A stretch of 16,679 nucleotides of DNA. Origin: UBA2336 sp964538575. Its GTDB lineage: Bacteria; Bacteroidota; Bacteroidia; Cytophagales; Cyclobacteriaceae. The stretch is taken from NCBI GenBank assembly GCA_964538575.1, contig CAZIGG010000068.1:1-16679 (forward strand), written 5' to 3'. The notes beneath the pieces are model-generated. The model had not been told where the DNA came from, ran no database searches, and saw nothing but the letters and a program-made list of their open reading frames with translations. Shown here one piece after another: positions 6,303 to 13,141 of the stretch. The number at the start of each line of letters is the position of its first letter. The stretch's first letter is position 1. The position numbers were made by a program, and so were the translations under genes.

Positions 6303-8474
6303 ATGAAAAAAATATTCATGCCTTTGCTGGTTATGGCATTCGCGGCTGTTAACGCAGTTGCACAAAATCAGCTTGTACTAAGTATTAAAAATGCAGAAAA
6401 CCGCGAACCGGTTATTGGTGCCACCGTACAGATCGCAGGAACTTCCCTTGGCGCAAGCGCAGATGGAAACGGTACAGCGGTTTTATCGAACATTCCGGAT
6501 GGACAACAAACCTTGCTTGTCCGGTCCATCGGATTTAAAGAAATAAACCTGTCGCTGACTTTTCCGCTGGTATCAGCCGATCCGATCGAAATTCTTCTCA
6601 AGGCAGATGAGGAAGAGCTGGAAGAAGTAATCATAACCTCCACGCGCATCAGCCGGAACATTGAAGATATTCCTACCCGGGTTGAATCAATTTCTTTCGA
6701 AGAGATTGATGAGAAGACGAATATGCGCCCGACCAATGTAGCCATGCTGCTGCATGAAAGTACAGGCATCCAGGTACAGCAAACAAGCTACACTTCCGCA
6801 ACCCAAACGATTCGCATCCAGGGGCTGGATGGAAAATACACACAGCTTTTAAAAGACGGCTTTCCGAACTACAGCGGTTTTTCAAGCGGCCTGAGCATCC
6901 TGGATATTCCGCCCCTTGACCTGAAGCAGGTTGAGATTATCAAAGGAAGTTCATCTACCTTGTATGGAGGCGGTGCCATAGCCGGAATGGTGAACTTCAT
7001 CACGAAAGAACCCCGCGACAAGCGCGAGATCAACCTGATCCTTAATCAAACCTCAGCCATGGGAACAGATGTGGGCGCTTTCCTTTCCGGAAGAAAAGAG
7101 AAAACAGGATTTACGTTTCTGGGAACCGTTCATTACCAAAAAGAATACGATGTGGATGACGATGACTTTACCGAGCTTCCCTTGCAAAAAGAGATTACCC
7201 TCTTCCCCAAACTTTTTCTTTACCCGAATGAAAAAACCAAGATTATGATCGGGAACAGCTTCACACACTCCTACCGGTTAGGAGGCGATGTAGAGGCCAT
7301 TCGCAACGAAGGAAGCTCCGGTCATGGTTATTATGAAAAGAACAATTCATTCCGGAACAATGCTTATTTCTCCCTGACCAAAAAGATTTCAGATACAAAG
7401 ACATTCACCGCCAAGCAATCGTTCAATACATTTTCCCGTGATCTTCAAAAACCGGATTATTTCTTTTCCGGTATTCAAACCATTGCCTACACAGACATTT
7501 CGTATGCTGCCAACCTGAATAAGCACACATTTGTGCTTGGCATAAATTATTTGTTTGACCAGTTTAAGGAAAACAAAGACAGCAGTGAGGTTAAGAGAGA
7601 CCAAACACTGAACACAGCGAGTCTGTATGTACAGGATAATTGGGACATCACCGAAAAGTTTTTATTAGAAGCAGGTGTACGGGTTGATTATAATCCCACC
7701 TACAATGCCTTTGTCCTTCCCCGGCTTTCCTTGCTGTATAAATTCACCAAACAATTCTCAGCCCGGTTGGGAGGCGGCCTGGGCTACAAGTTTCCAACCC
7801 TGTTTGTGGAAGAAACCGAATCGCTGTTTTTCCAGAATGTTTTAGAGCTTGATGATGACCTGGACCCGGAAAAATCCGCAGGTATAAACCTGGACTTCAA
7901 CTTCGTGCATGATTTTACCGACCGGTTTACATTCTCCTTTAATCACCTTTTCTTCTATACTGAAATAACCGATCCGCTGGTGCTGACTGAAAATACTTCA
8001 GATGAATTCTATATGAAGAACGAAAACAGGCCGGTTCAATCAAAAGGATTTGAAACAAACGCCCGTTTTATTTATGCTCCGTTTAAGTTCTTTGCCGGGT
8101 ATACTTTCGTGGATGCCCGGGCACTTTATCAATCCGGAAATAATTTCCTGCCGGTTACGCCTAAGAATAAAGTCAACCTCGTGTTTTTGATTGAGAAAGA
8201 ACATAACTACAAGATCGGACTTGAAGGGTACTGGACCGATAACCAATACCTGAGTGACGGCCGCTTAGCGCCATCCTTTTGGGAGTTTGGACTGTTCGGA
8301 GAGAAGATATTTAAGAAATTCAGCCTGTACATAAACTTTGAAAACTTCACCGACACCCGCCAGAATAAATTCGAACAGGTTGTCTTTCCTCCGCACGACA
8401 ACCCAACGTTTGCGCAGGTGTATACGCATACTGAAGGCTTTATTATCAATGGAGGCATCAAATTGAGACTTTAA
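6303..8474 (+). CDS. TonB-dependent outer-membrane receptor with carboxypeptidase-regulatory-like N-terminal domain
   Basis: The protein has 723 residues from the ATG at 6303, which gives a good signal peptide (MKKIFMPLLVMAFAAVNAVAQ). A TTG at 6246 overlapping the previous stop would add 19 residues and no plausible secretion signal. Residues about 24-100 form the carboxypeptidase-regulatory-like Ig domain (REPVIGATVQIAGTSLGA). A TonB-box-like stretch, EEVIITSTR, is at 107-115. The plug covers about 118-235 with TIRIQGLDGKYTQLLKDGFP and VEIIKGSSSTLYGGGAIAGMVNFITK. The rest is a 22-strand-type barrel ending in GFIINGGIKLRL. It belongs to the CirA/FecA/BtuB-like receptors rather than the longer SusC group. 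It imports a substrate across the outer membrane using TonB energy. The preceding Cys/His-rich protein hints at a metal or metal chelate; the substrate cannot be read from the sequence. Confidence 0.93.
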   Translation: MKKIFMPLLVMAFAAVNAVAQNQLVLSIKNAENREPVIGATVQIAGTSLGASADGNGTAVLSNIPDGQQTLLVRSIGFKEINLSLTFPLVSADPIEILLKADEEELEEVIITSTRISRNIEDIPTRVESISFEEIDEKTNMRPTNVAMLLHESTGIQVQQTSYTSATQTIRIQGLDGKYTQLLKDGFPNYSGFSSGLSILDIPPLDLKQVEIIKGSSSTLYGGGAIAGMVNFITKEPRDKREINLILNQTSAMGTDVGAFLSGRKEKTGFTFLGTVHYQKEYDVDDDDFTELPLQKEITLFPKLFLYPNEKTKIMIGNSFTHSYRLGGDVEAIRNEGSSGHGYYEKNNSFRNNAYFSLTKKISDTKTFTAKQSFNTFSRDLQKPDYFFSGIQTIAYTDISYAANLNKHTFVLGINYLFDQFKENKDSSEVKRDQTLNTASLYVQDNWDITEKFLLEAGVRVDYNPTYNAFVLPRLSLLYKFTKQFSARLGGGLGYKFPTLFVEETESLFFQNVLELDDDLDPEKSAGINLDFNFVHDFTDRFTFSFNHLFFYTEITDPLVLTENTSDEFYMKNENRPVQSKGFETNARFIYAPFKFFAGYTFVDARALYQSGNNFLPVTPKNKVNLVFLIEKEHNYKIGLEGYWTDNQYLSDGRLAPSFWEFGLFGEKIFKKFSLYINFENFTDTRQNKFEQVVFPPHDNPTFAQVYTHTEGFIINGGIKLRL

Positions 8475-8497
8475 ACTATGATCGGTTAAAAACTTTC

Positions 8498-8505
8498 TAC
8501 TTTTG
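8498..8505 (+). promoter_or_regulatory. -7-like box TACTTTTG before the two-helix membrane protein gene
   Basis: This is an exact fit to TAnnTTTG and identical to the box at 5932. It lies 16 bases before the ATG at 8522, in the 47-base gap after the receptor gene. A TTG at the usual upstream distance is not seen. It suggests that the gene at 8522 can be transcribed separately from the receptor. Confidence 0.4.
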
Positions 8506-8521
8506 TGTAACAGGTACCCTT

Positions 8522-9013
8522 ATGACTGAAACCAAAATTGACATCCGGAGCGGCACTCTTTTCCCATGGCACTTTACGTTTATTGCTGCACTTATTCTGC
8601 TTGCAGGGATTGCACTGCTCATTGGCAAGCCTGTTGTGGGGTCGATGCTGATTGCAGCAGCCGGATTTATTTTAACTGCCGCTTCAGGAACAGAAATCGA
8701 TATATCAAAAAACAGGTACCGCGAGTACACCTCGTTCTATTTCATTTTTAAAAGCGGAAAATGGAAGAAGTTTGATGGGGCTGAAAAACTTTTTATCAAC
8801 AGCACCACGAAGAGTACAAAGATGTATACCGCCCACACCAGTCATTCATCCGTTTTTACAGGCCGGGAATTCAACGGATACCTGAAATTAAATGACGGCA
8901 CGAAGATTCACCTACTGACAAGCCGTAAAAAAGAAAAACTGACAGCTACGTTGAACAGAGCTGCCGCCTTTTTACAAGTTCCGTTGCAGGATATTACCGT
9001 TATTAATAATTAG
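8522..9013 (+). CDS. Membrane protein with two N-terminal helices, function unknown
   Basis: This 163-residue protein has two close hydrophobic segments at about residues 14-34 and 37-55, joined by a GKP turn. They are followed by a soluble domain of about 100 residues (TEIDISKNRYREYTSFYFIF, then GYLKLNDGTKIHLLTSRKKEK). The helical hairpin plus a small beta-rich domain, with a 'KNRYREY' strand and a 'L.LNDG.KI.LL' strand, resembles membrane proteins with a PH-like domain. That is a fold-level impression only. I do not recognise the family. It follows the TonB-dependent receptor with 47 bases between and has its own -7-like box. Its stop codon overlaps the stop of the convergent gene on the other strand (9010-9013). 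Confidence 0.8.
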   Translation: MTETKIDIRSGTLFPWHFTFIAALILLAGIALLIGKPVVGSMLIAAAGFILTAASGTEIDISKNRYREYTSFYFIFKSGKWKKFDGAEKLFINSTTKSTKMYTAHTSHSSVFTGREFNGYLKLNDGTKIHLLTSRKKEKLTATLNRAAAFLQVPLQDITVINN

Positions 9014-9690
9014 TTTGATTTTTTAACCGAACCCCCGGTTGAAGATGATGTATTGCTTCGTTCGGGGTTTCCGCGGAAGCGGATATCCGCGCCTGTAGAA
9101 GCTTTTGCCTCAATCTCCCTGACAACATTTACTTTTGCCGAGGCTCCCGTGGCCGCCTTAACTTTTACGGTGTTAACAACCATCCCATACGCATCAACTT
9201 CCCCAGCGCTGACCGCTTCAATAACTGCTGTCCCGGCCTTACCTTTCAGTTCAATTTCACCTGCGCTTCCTGCACTTGCCTCAAGTTGATCGACTTCAAC
9301 TTGAATATCAATTGTTCCGGAACTGGTTGCACTTAATGTAAGTTTTGTGCACTTAATAATATCCTCGCTAAAAATAGTAGCCGCTGAATTAACCATGAGT
9401 TTGTCAATCTCTACATAGGTAACGTAAACCTTAATATCAACATTGTTATAACTTCCCTTATCAACGCTGATTTTCAATGTACCGTCCGAAACCTGAGTCA
9501 ATACATTTTTGAGTTCGATGCTTCCGTTCACCACAACCCGAACCGATTCTTTAGTGCCTTTTTTCAAATAGACATCCGCTGCGGCTTGTGCCTTAACCCC
9601 GCTAAAAGTGCCCACATTCCGGTTTTCAGTTTTTTGTGCACAGGCAGAACCCGTCATCGCTACCAATAAAATGATTAAAAGCCTTTTCAT
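9010..9690 (-). CDS. Secreted DUF2807 (head GIN domain) protein
   Basis: The protein has 226 residues from the ATG at 9690, which leads directly into the signal peptide MKRLLIILLVAMTGSACAQ. An upstream GTG at 9720 adds 10 residues ahead of it and was rejected. The mature part is the DUF2807/head-GIN pattern: a start like VGTFSGVKAQAAADVYLKKG, then short beta repeats rich in Ala, Ser, Gly and Thr (LTLSATSSGTIDI, LEASAGSAGEIEL, VEAVSAGEVDAYG-type, VKVKAATGASAKV, IEAKASTGADIRF). They should stack into a right-handed beta-helix. The C-terminus is a Ser/Gly-rich tail. Proteins of this kind in Bacteroidota are sometimes called putative auto-transporter adhesins; the real role is unknown. Cleavage could be by signal peptidase I after ACA, or it may be a lipoprotein at the Cys of GSAC. 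Confidence 0.88.
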   Translation of the reverse strand: MKRLLIILLVAMTGSACAQKTENRNVGTFSGVKAQAAADVYLKKGTKESVRVVVNGSIELKNVLTQVSDGTLKISVDKGSYNNVDIKVYVTYVEIDKLMVNSAATIFSEDIIKCTKLTLSATSSGTIDIQVEVDQLEASAGSAGEIELKGKAGTAVIEAVSAGEVDAYGMVVNTVKVKAATGASAKVNVVREIEAKASTGADIRFRGNPERSNTSSSTGGSVKKSN

Positions 9691-9766
9691 GTTACGTATT
9701 TGTTCTAAAGACCAGTGCACAAACCGAAGGTTGCATCATATGAAAGCCTCCTTCATTTTTTGTTCA

Positions 9767-9799
9767 TTTGTCAAAACATTGTAATTTTCGCTATATTTC
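9767..9799 (+). promoter_or_regulatory. Promoter of the TerB-like gene (Bacteroidota type)
   Basis: TTTG at 9767-9770 is followed 21 bases later by TATATTTC at 9792-9799. This fits the Bacteroidota pattern TTTG, 19-21 bases, TAnnTTTG with one mismatch. It predicts a transcript starting near 9806, about 40 bases before the ATG at 9846. It also shows that the longer reading frame from a TTG at 9768 cannot be the real protein. Confidence 0.5.
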
Positions 9800-9845
9800 A
9801 AAGCTTATTCAAACAATTCGAATTCAAAAAACAACATTTCGACCT

Positions 9846-10250
9846 ATGGCATTTAATAAAAAAGCAGAACTCAACATCCTGATTAACCTTGCAGCAAGCG
9901 ACAGCAAAATTGAGGAACGTGAGTCAAAGCTCATTCACATGGTAGCTAAAGCAAACGGGATCAGCAAGGAAGAAGTTGCCGATATGATCAAAAACCCGCA
10001 ACCGATCGGCACCATCAGCGCGTTAACATCTGACGAAAAATTTGAGCACCTCTACTACCTGATCCAGATGATGAAGATGGACGGCCAGGTTTTCAAAAGC
10101 GAGATTACATTCTGCGAGCAGATTGCAGAAAAAATGGGCTACAGGAAAGCTGTTATAGGAGAGCTTTCGCAGCACATTTACAGCGATCCGTCTATCACTT
10201 CCGATCGCGAGATGCTGCGCAAGAAAGCAGAGAAGTTTATTGTGTTTTAA
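9846..10250 (+). CDS. TerB-like small helical protein
   Basis: This 134-residue cytoplasmic protein begins MAFNKKAELNILINLAASD. The pattern is that of the TerB / tellurite-resistance-like helical domain: a first helix ending in ASDSKIEERE, an acidic turn with conserved D and E, a second helix (KLIHMVAKANGISKEEV), then later FEHLYYLIQMMKMDGQVFKSEITFCEQIAEKMGY, which repeats the 'A.aDG.i...E...i..ia..lg' pattern. Proteins with this fold bind metal ions through the acidic turn in some family members and are often of unknown role. There is no signal peptide or membrane segment. It is a single gene with its own promoter and a strong terminator. A TTG start at 9768 would add 26 residues but lies in the promoter. 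Confidence 0.75.
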   Translation: MAFNKKAELNILINLAASDSKIEERESKLIHMVAKANGISKEEVADMIKNPQPIGTISALTSDEKFEHLYYLIQMMKMDGQVFKSEITFCEQIAEKMGYRKAVIGELSQHIYSDPSITSDREMLRKKAEKFIVF

Positions 10251-10275
10251 TCAACCAAACCTATAAACCAAAAAT

Positions 10276-10301
10276 AAAGGGAGCTTTCAGGCTCCTTTTT
10301 T
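10276..10301 (+). terminator. Bidirectional hairpin terminator between convergent genes
   Basis: AAAGGGAGC (10276-10284) and GCTCCTTTT (10291-10299) form a 9-base-pair stem (one G-T pair) with a 6-base loop, followed by more Ts on the plus strand. On the minus strand the hairpin is followed by TTTATTTTTGG. It can therefore serve both the TerB-like gene (ending 10250) and the amidohydrolase gene (ending 10310). Confidence 0.85.
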
Positions 10302-10309
10302 ATTTCCGG

Positions 10310-11893
10310 TTATTTCTTTTCAAACACTACCTTTCCGCCAACAATGGTTGTTACAACTTCCGCAGAAAGAATCTCTTTATCCGAAACAGTCATGATGTCT
10401 TTCGATAAGATAGTAAAGTCTGCAAGCTTGCCAGGCTCAATTGAACCTTTGAATTTTTCTTCAAACGCTCCGTACGCTGCATCGAGGGTATAAGACCGCA
10501 AGGCCTGTTCGCGGGTCATCTTTTCTCCGGGCTCATAGCCGCCTTCGGGTTCACCTTTTAACGTCATGCGCGTAACGGAAGCATAGAAGCTCGGGATAGG
10601 ATTGACCGGTTCAACCGGGGCATCGGTTCCATTCACAATCTTAGCGCCTGATGTAAGTAACGACTGCCACATGTAAGCGCCCTCTTTGATGCGCTTCTCG
10701 CCAAGTCTTTCAATGGCCCATGGTCGGTCGCTCGACATGTGAATCGCCTGCATGGCCGGAATTACACCTAACGAAGCAAAGCGCGGAATATCCGTTGGAT
10801 TAAGATGTTGTGCGTGTTCAATCCGGAAGCGTGAATCTTTAACATTCGGATTTTCTTTCATCGCNNNNNNNNNNNNNNNNNNNNNNNNNNNNNNNNNNNN
10901 NNNNNNNNNNNNNNNNNNNNNNNNNNNNNNNNNNNNNNNNNNNNNNNNNNNNNNNNNNNNNNNNAGCCAATGATCGGGATCAATCTCGGGTCCTTTCTTA
11001 AACCATTCATGCACGAGTTCGCGATCAAAGCCGGTGATCATCACGTAAAGTCTTACGCCCAGCGTTCCGTCTTGCTTGGCATTTTTGTATAACTCAATGT
11101 TTTTGCGAGTCACACCGGCATCGTGAAAACTTGTGATGCCCTCGCGCCAGCAGGCCTGAACAGCCAGGTTAAATGCCTGCCTGTCTTTTTCCGCATCGTT
11201 ATCCGGAATGTGGGCAGTGATCAATGACATTGCACGCTCATTAAAAATACCGGTCGGATTGCCCAACGCATCGCGGATGATTTCACCGCCCTCACCGCCC
11301 TGATTCTTCAACGGCTCTTTTGAAAGCTGATTGACGCCTGCAATCTCCATCGCCTTAGCATTGGCAATCGCTGCATGGCCACTCGCATGACGAAGAAACA
11401 CCGGGTTGTCAGGTGACACCTTGCTCAGCAGTTCATGCGTTTGAAATCCTTTTACCATTTTCTCCGGCTTCACATCCCATTTATCCTGGTGCCAGCCCCT
11501 GCCAAGGATCCATTGACCGGGCTTTGCTTTGGCAACCGCTTCCTGAACTTTTTCAACAAGCTCATCGTAGCTTTTGATGTTCATTAAATCCAAATCAAGC
11601 TCGTTGTATCCAACACCCATAAAATGTCCATGGCCTTCAATGAAACCGGGGATCATGGTATTGCCTTTTAAATCAATAACCTTCGTGTTCTCTCCTGCCC
11701 ACTCCCGCGCTTCCTTTTCTGATCCGGCAAATACAATAGTGCCGGCATTTACAACAACTGCTTCGACAACGGGTTGTGTATCATTCACGGTATAAATTTT
11801 TCCGCCTGTTATCAGCAGATCAGCCGGCTTTTTATCGTTACAGGAAAATAATACAAGCGCGAGAAGGAATATAAGGGCGGAAAACCTGTTCAT
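10310..11893 (-). CDS. Amidohydrolase family lipoprotein (YtcJ-like), interrupted by an assembly gap
   Basis: The N-terminus MNRFSALIFLLALVLFSCNDKK looks like a lipoprotein signal with Cys18. Amidohydrolase features follow: an N-terminal beta domain (LLITGGKIYTVND), metal-binding HGH at 88-90 in IPGFIEGHGHFMG, RHASGHAAIANA, HDAGV, then after the gap RIEHAQHLN and GTDAPVEPVNP. The C-terminus (LADFTILSKDIMTV, VVTTIVGGKVVFEKK) closes the beta domain. The order matches YtcJ-type amidohydrolases (amidohydrolase family 3), which hydrolyse C-N bonds in unknown substrates, probably in the periplasm or at the cell surface here. A run of 100 Ns at 10865-10964 removes the part that should carry the active-site Lys/His region (DGALGS and H-IGD-A type motifs), so it cannot be judged whether the enzyme is intact. 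Confidence 0.88.
   Translation of the reverse strand: MNRFSALIFLLALVLFSCNDKKPADLLITGGKIYTVNDTQPVVEAVVVNAGTIVFAGSEKEAREWAGENTKVIDLKGNTMIPGFIEGHGHFMGVGYNELDLDLMNIKSYDELVEKVQEAVAKAKPGQWILGRGWHQDKWDVKPEKMVKGFQTHELLSKVSPDNPVFLRHASGHAAIANAKAMEIAGVNQLSKEPLKNQGGEGGEIIRDALGNPTGIFNERAMSLITAHIPDNDAEKDRQAFNLAVQACWREGITSFHDAGVTRKNIELYKNAKQDGTLGVRLYVMITGFDRELVHEWFKKGPEIDPDHWXXXXXXXXXXXXXXXXXXXXXXXXXXXXXXXXXXAMKENPNVKDSRFRIEHAQHLNPTDIPRFASLGVIPAMQAIHMSSDRPWAIERLGEKRIKEGAYMWQSLLTSGAKIVNGTDAPVEPVNPIPSFYASVTRMTLKGEPEGGYEPGEKMTREQALRSYTLDAAYGAFEEKFKGSIEPGKLADFTILSKDIMTVSDKEILSAEVVTTIVGGKVVFEKK
10865..10964. other. Assembly gap (100 Ns)
   Basis: Exactly 100 Ns lie within the amidohydrolase gene. A round 100 is usually a placeholder for a gap of unknown size. 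The gene is open on both sides in the same apparent frame, but with a placeholder that says nothing about the true frame. Confidence 0.97.
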
Positions 11894-12043
11894 TGTTCAG
11901 TAACTTATTAGACCTAATTTTAGGAATATTTTAACTCAAAACCCAGACAACCGGAGCTGAGTAGTTGAATAGTTTGATATGCGAACGGTTTCAAATACTC
12001 CGCGATTAGCAAAGATTATTTCCTGACTATAATTCAAAAAAAA

Positions 12044-12772
12044 ATGATACAAAAGGTAAAGTATCTCGTGCTGGCAATGATGATCTCAACATCGCTGGCA
12101 CATGCACAACAGTTTGGACTGTCGTTTTCATACTTTATTCCGAAGAATGGATACCTGTCGACACCGATCAGTCCATTCTCCATTCGCGGGGTAGGCGTAA
12201 ACCTTACTGATTTTCTTGCACTGGAAACAGGCGGATCGCTATACCGCATGAGCGGGTTGAATTTAAAAGATCTTCCGTTTGAAAGTAAAGACCCGCTGGT
12301 CGGCCCGAACTATACCATTTTCGTACCGGCCGAACTTGTGGTTATGTTGAAGGCAGGCAAGGTAGCGTTTGACCTGAAGGGCGGTGGATTTTTCTTTTAC
12401 AGTTTTGACAACAAGCTTAACTACGGGAATATTGACCGCGCAATACGAAAGCACGAAAATCTTGAAGTTGTTAATTCCGATCTCACATTCAAAAGCAAGC
12501 CCGGGTTCGGGTATCATGCAGGCGCTGAGCTAACCGTGTATGTTACCAGCCAGGTAGGTGTATCTTTTGAAACCAATTATTTAGTAGGCCAGGCTGACTT
12601 CCCGCTTGAAGGATCGTTTACCGGAAGCGATTCAGGCGCACTTTCAACTAAACCGATTGACTATAAGGATGCTAAAATAGATTTTACAGGTTTTGAGTTT
12701 GCCATCAGCCTGATCTTTGATACGGGTGGCGGTCCGAGTCCGGGAAAAAAAAGTAAGAAAAGAAGGCGATAG
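12044..12772 (+). CDS. Small outer-membrane beta-barrel protein, function unknown
   Basis: This 242-residue protein starts MIQKVKYLVLAMMISTSLAHAQ, a signal peptide. The mature part alternates hydrophobic and polar residues in short strands (FGLSFSYFIP, VGVNLTDFLALETGGSLYR, KVAFDLKGGGFFFYSF, GFGYHAGAELTVYV, VGVSFETNYLVG, FTGFEFAISLIFD). This is typical of an 8-10 strand outer-membrane barrel like the OmpW/OMP_b-brl groups. After the last strand it carries a basic tail, GKKSKKRRR, which is unusual because barrels normally end in an aromatic residue. The tail would sit outside the barrel end. It is divergent from the amidohydrolase gene (150-base gap, no clear promoter boxes) and ends base-to-base with the convergent fluoride channel gene. 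The role is unknown. Confidence 0.8.
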   Translation: MIQKVKYLVLAMMISTSLAHAQQFGLSFSYFIPKNGYLSTPISPFSIRGVGVNLTDFLALETGGSLYRMSGLNLKDLPFESKDPLVGPNYTIFVPAELVVMLKAGKVAFDLKGGGFFFYSFDNKLNYGNIDRAIRKHENLEVVNSDLTFKSKPGFGYHAGAELTVYVTSQVGVSFETNYLVGQADFPLEGSFTGSDSGALSTKPIDYKDAKIDFTGFEFAISLIFDTGGGPSPGKKSKKRRR

Positions 12773-12779
12773 CTATCGC
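12766..12779. repeat. 14-base palindrome holding two back-to-back stop codons
   Basis: GCGATAGCTATCGC is a perfect palindrome. The plus-strand gene ends CGA TAG at 12767-12772 and the minus-strand gene ends CGA TAG at 12778-12773. Both thus end in Arg-stop, with no base between the stop codons. Confidence 0.85.
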
Positions 12780-13141
12780 GTAATCAATAAGCCGATCCAA
12801 ACGGCCAGCAGTCCGGCTGCAAGGCTTGCAATTGTGTAAAGTACGGCCGTAATGGTGTTACCTGAATTCATGAGTCCTGCATTTTCTAATGCAAATGCTG
12901 AAAACGTGGTAAAGCCTCCGCAAAAACCAGTTATTAAAAGAAGCTTCAGGTTTTGTGCTTCGGTTGTTTCCTGTGCGGTCAATCCGAAAATCAGCCCGGC
13001 AATAAAACAGCCTGCAACGTTCACCATAAAAGTTGCAAGCGGAAAAGAAGCTGCATAGTACTTCATGGTGATAACATGGGTGAGGTAGCGGAGCATACTT
13101 CCGGCTGCTCCGCCCAATCCGACAAACAGAACCTGCTTCAT
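12773..13141 (-). CDS. crcB: Fluoride channel CrcB/Fluc
   Basis: This 122-residue membrane protein has four hydrophobic helices and the family signatures GGAAGSMLRY at 10-19, FPLATFMVNVAGCF at 33-46 with the pore-lining Asn41, and GFCGGFTTFSAF at 72-83. The latter carries the Phe residues that contact fluoride and the sodium-binding turn. The length is normal for a Fluc subunit, which forms an antiparallel dimer that expels fluoride from the cytoplasm. Its ATG overlaps the stop of the upstream capA-like gene (ATGA at 13141-13138), so the two are translationally coupled and capA is the first gene. No fluoride riboswitch was recognised in the short leader ahead of capA. Confidence 0.96.
   Translation of the reverse strand: MKQVLFVGLGGAAGSMLRYLTHVITMKYYAASFPLATFMVNVAGCFIAGLIFGLTAQETTEAQNLKLLLITGFCGGFTTFSAFALENAGLMNSGNTITAVLYTIASLAAGLLAVWIGLLITR

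Noticed and set aside
9768..9845. TTG start of the TerB-like protein
   Set aside because: It lies in the promoter-like region, and the conserved domain starts at the ATG at 9846.
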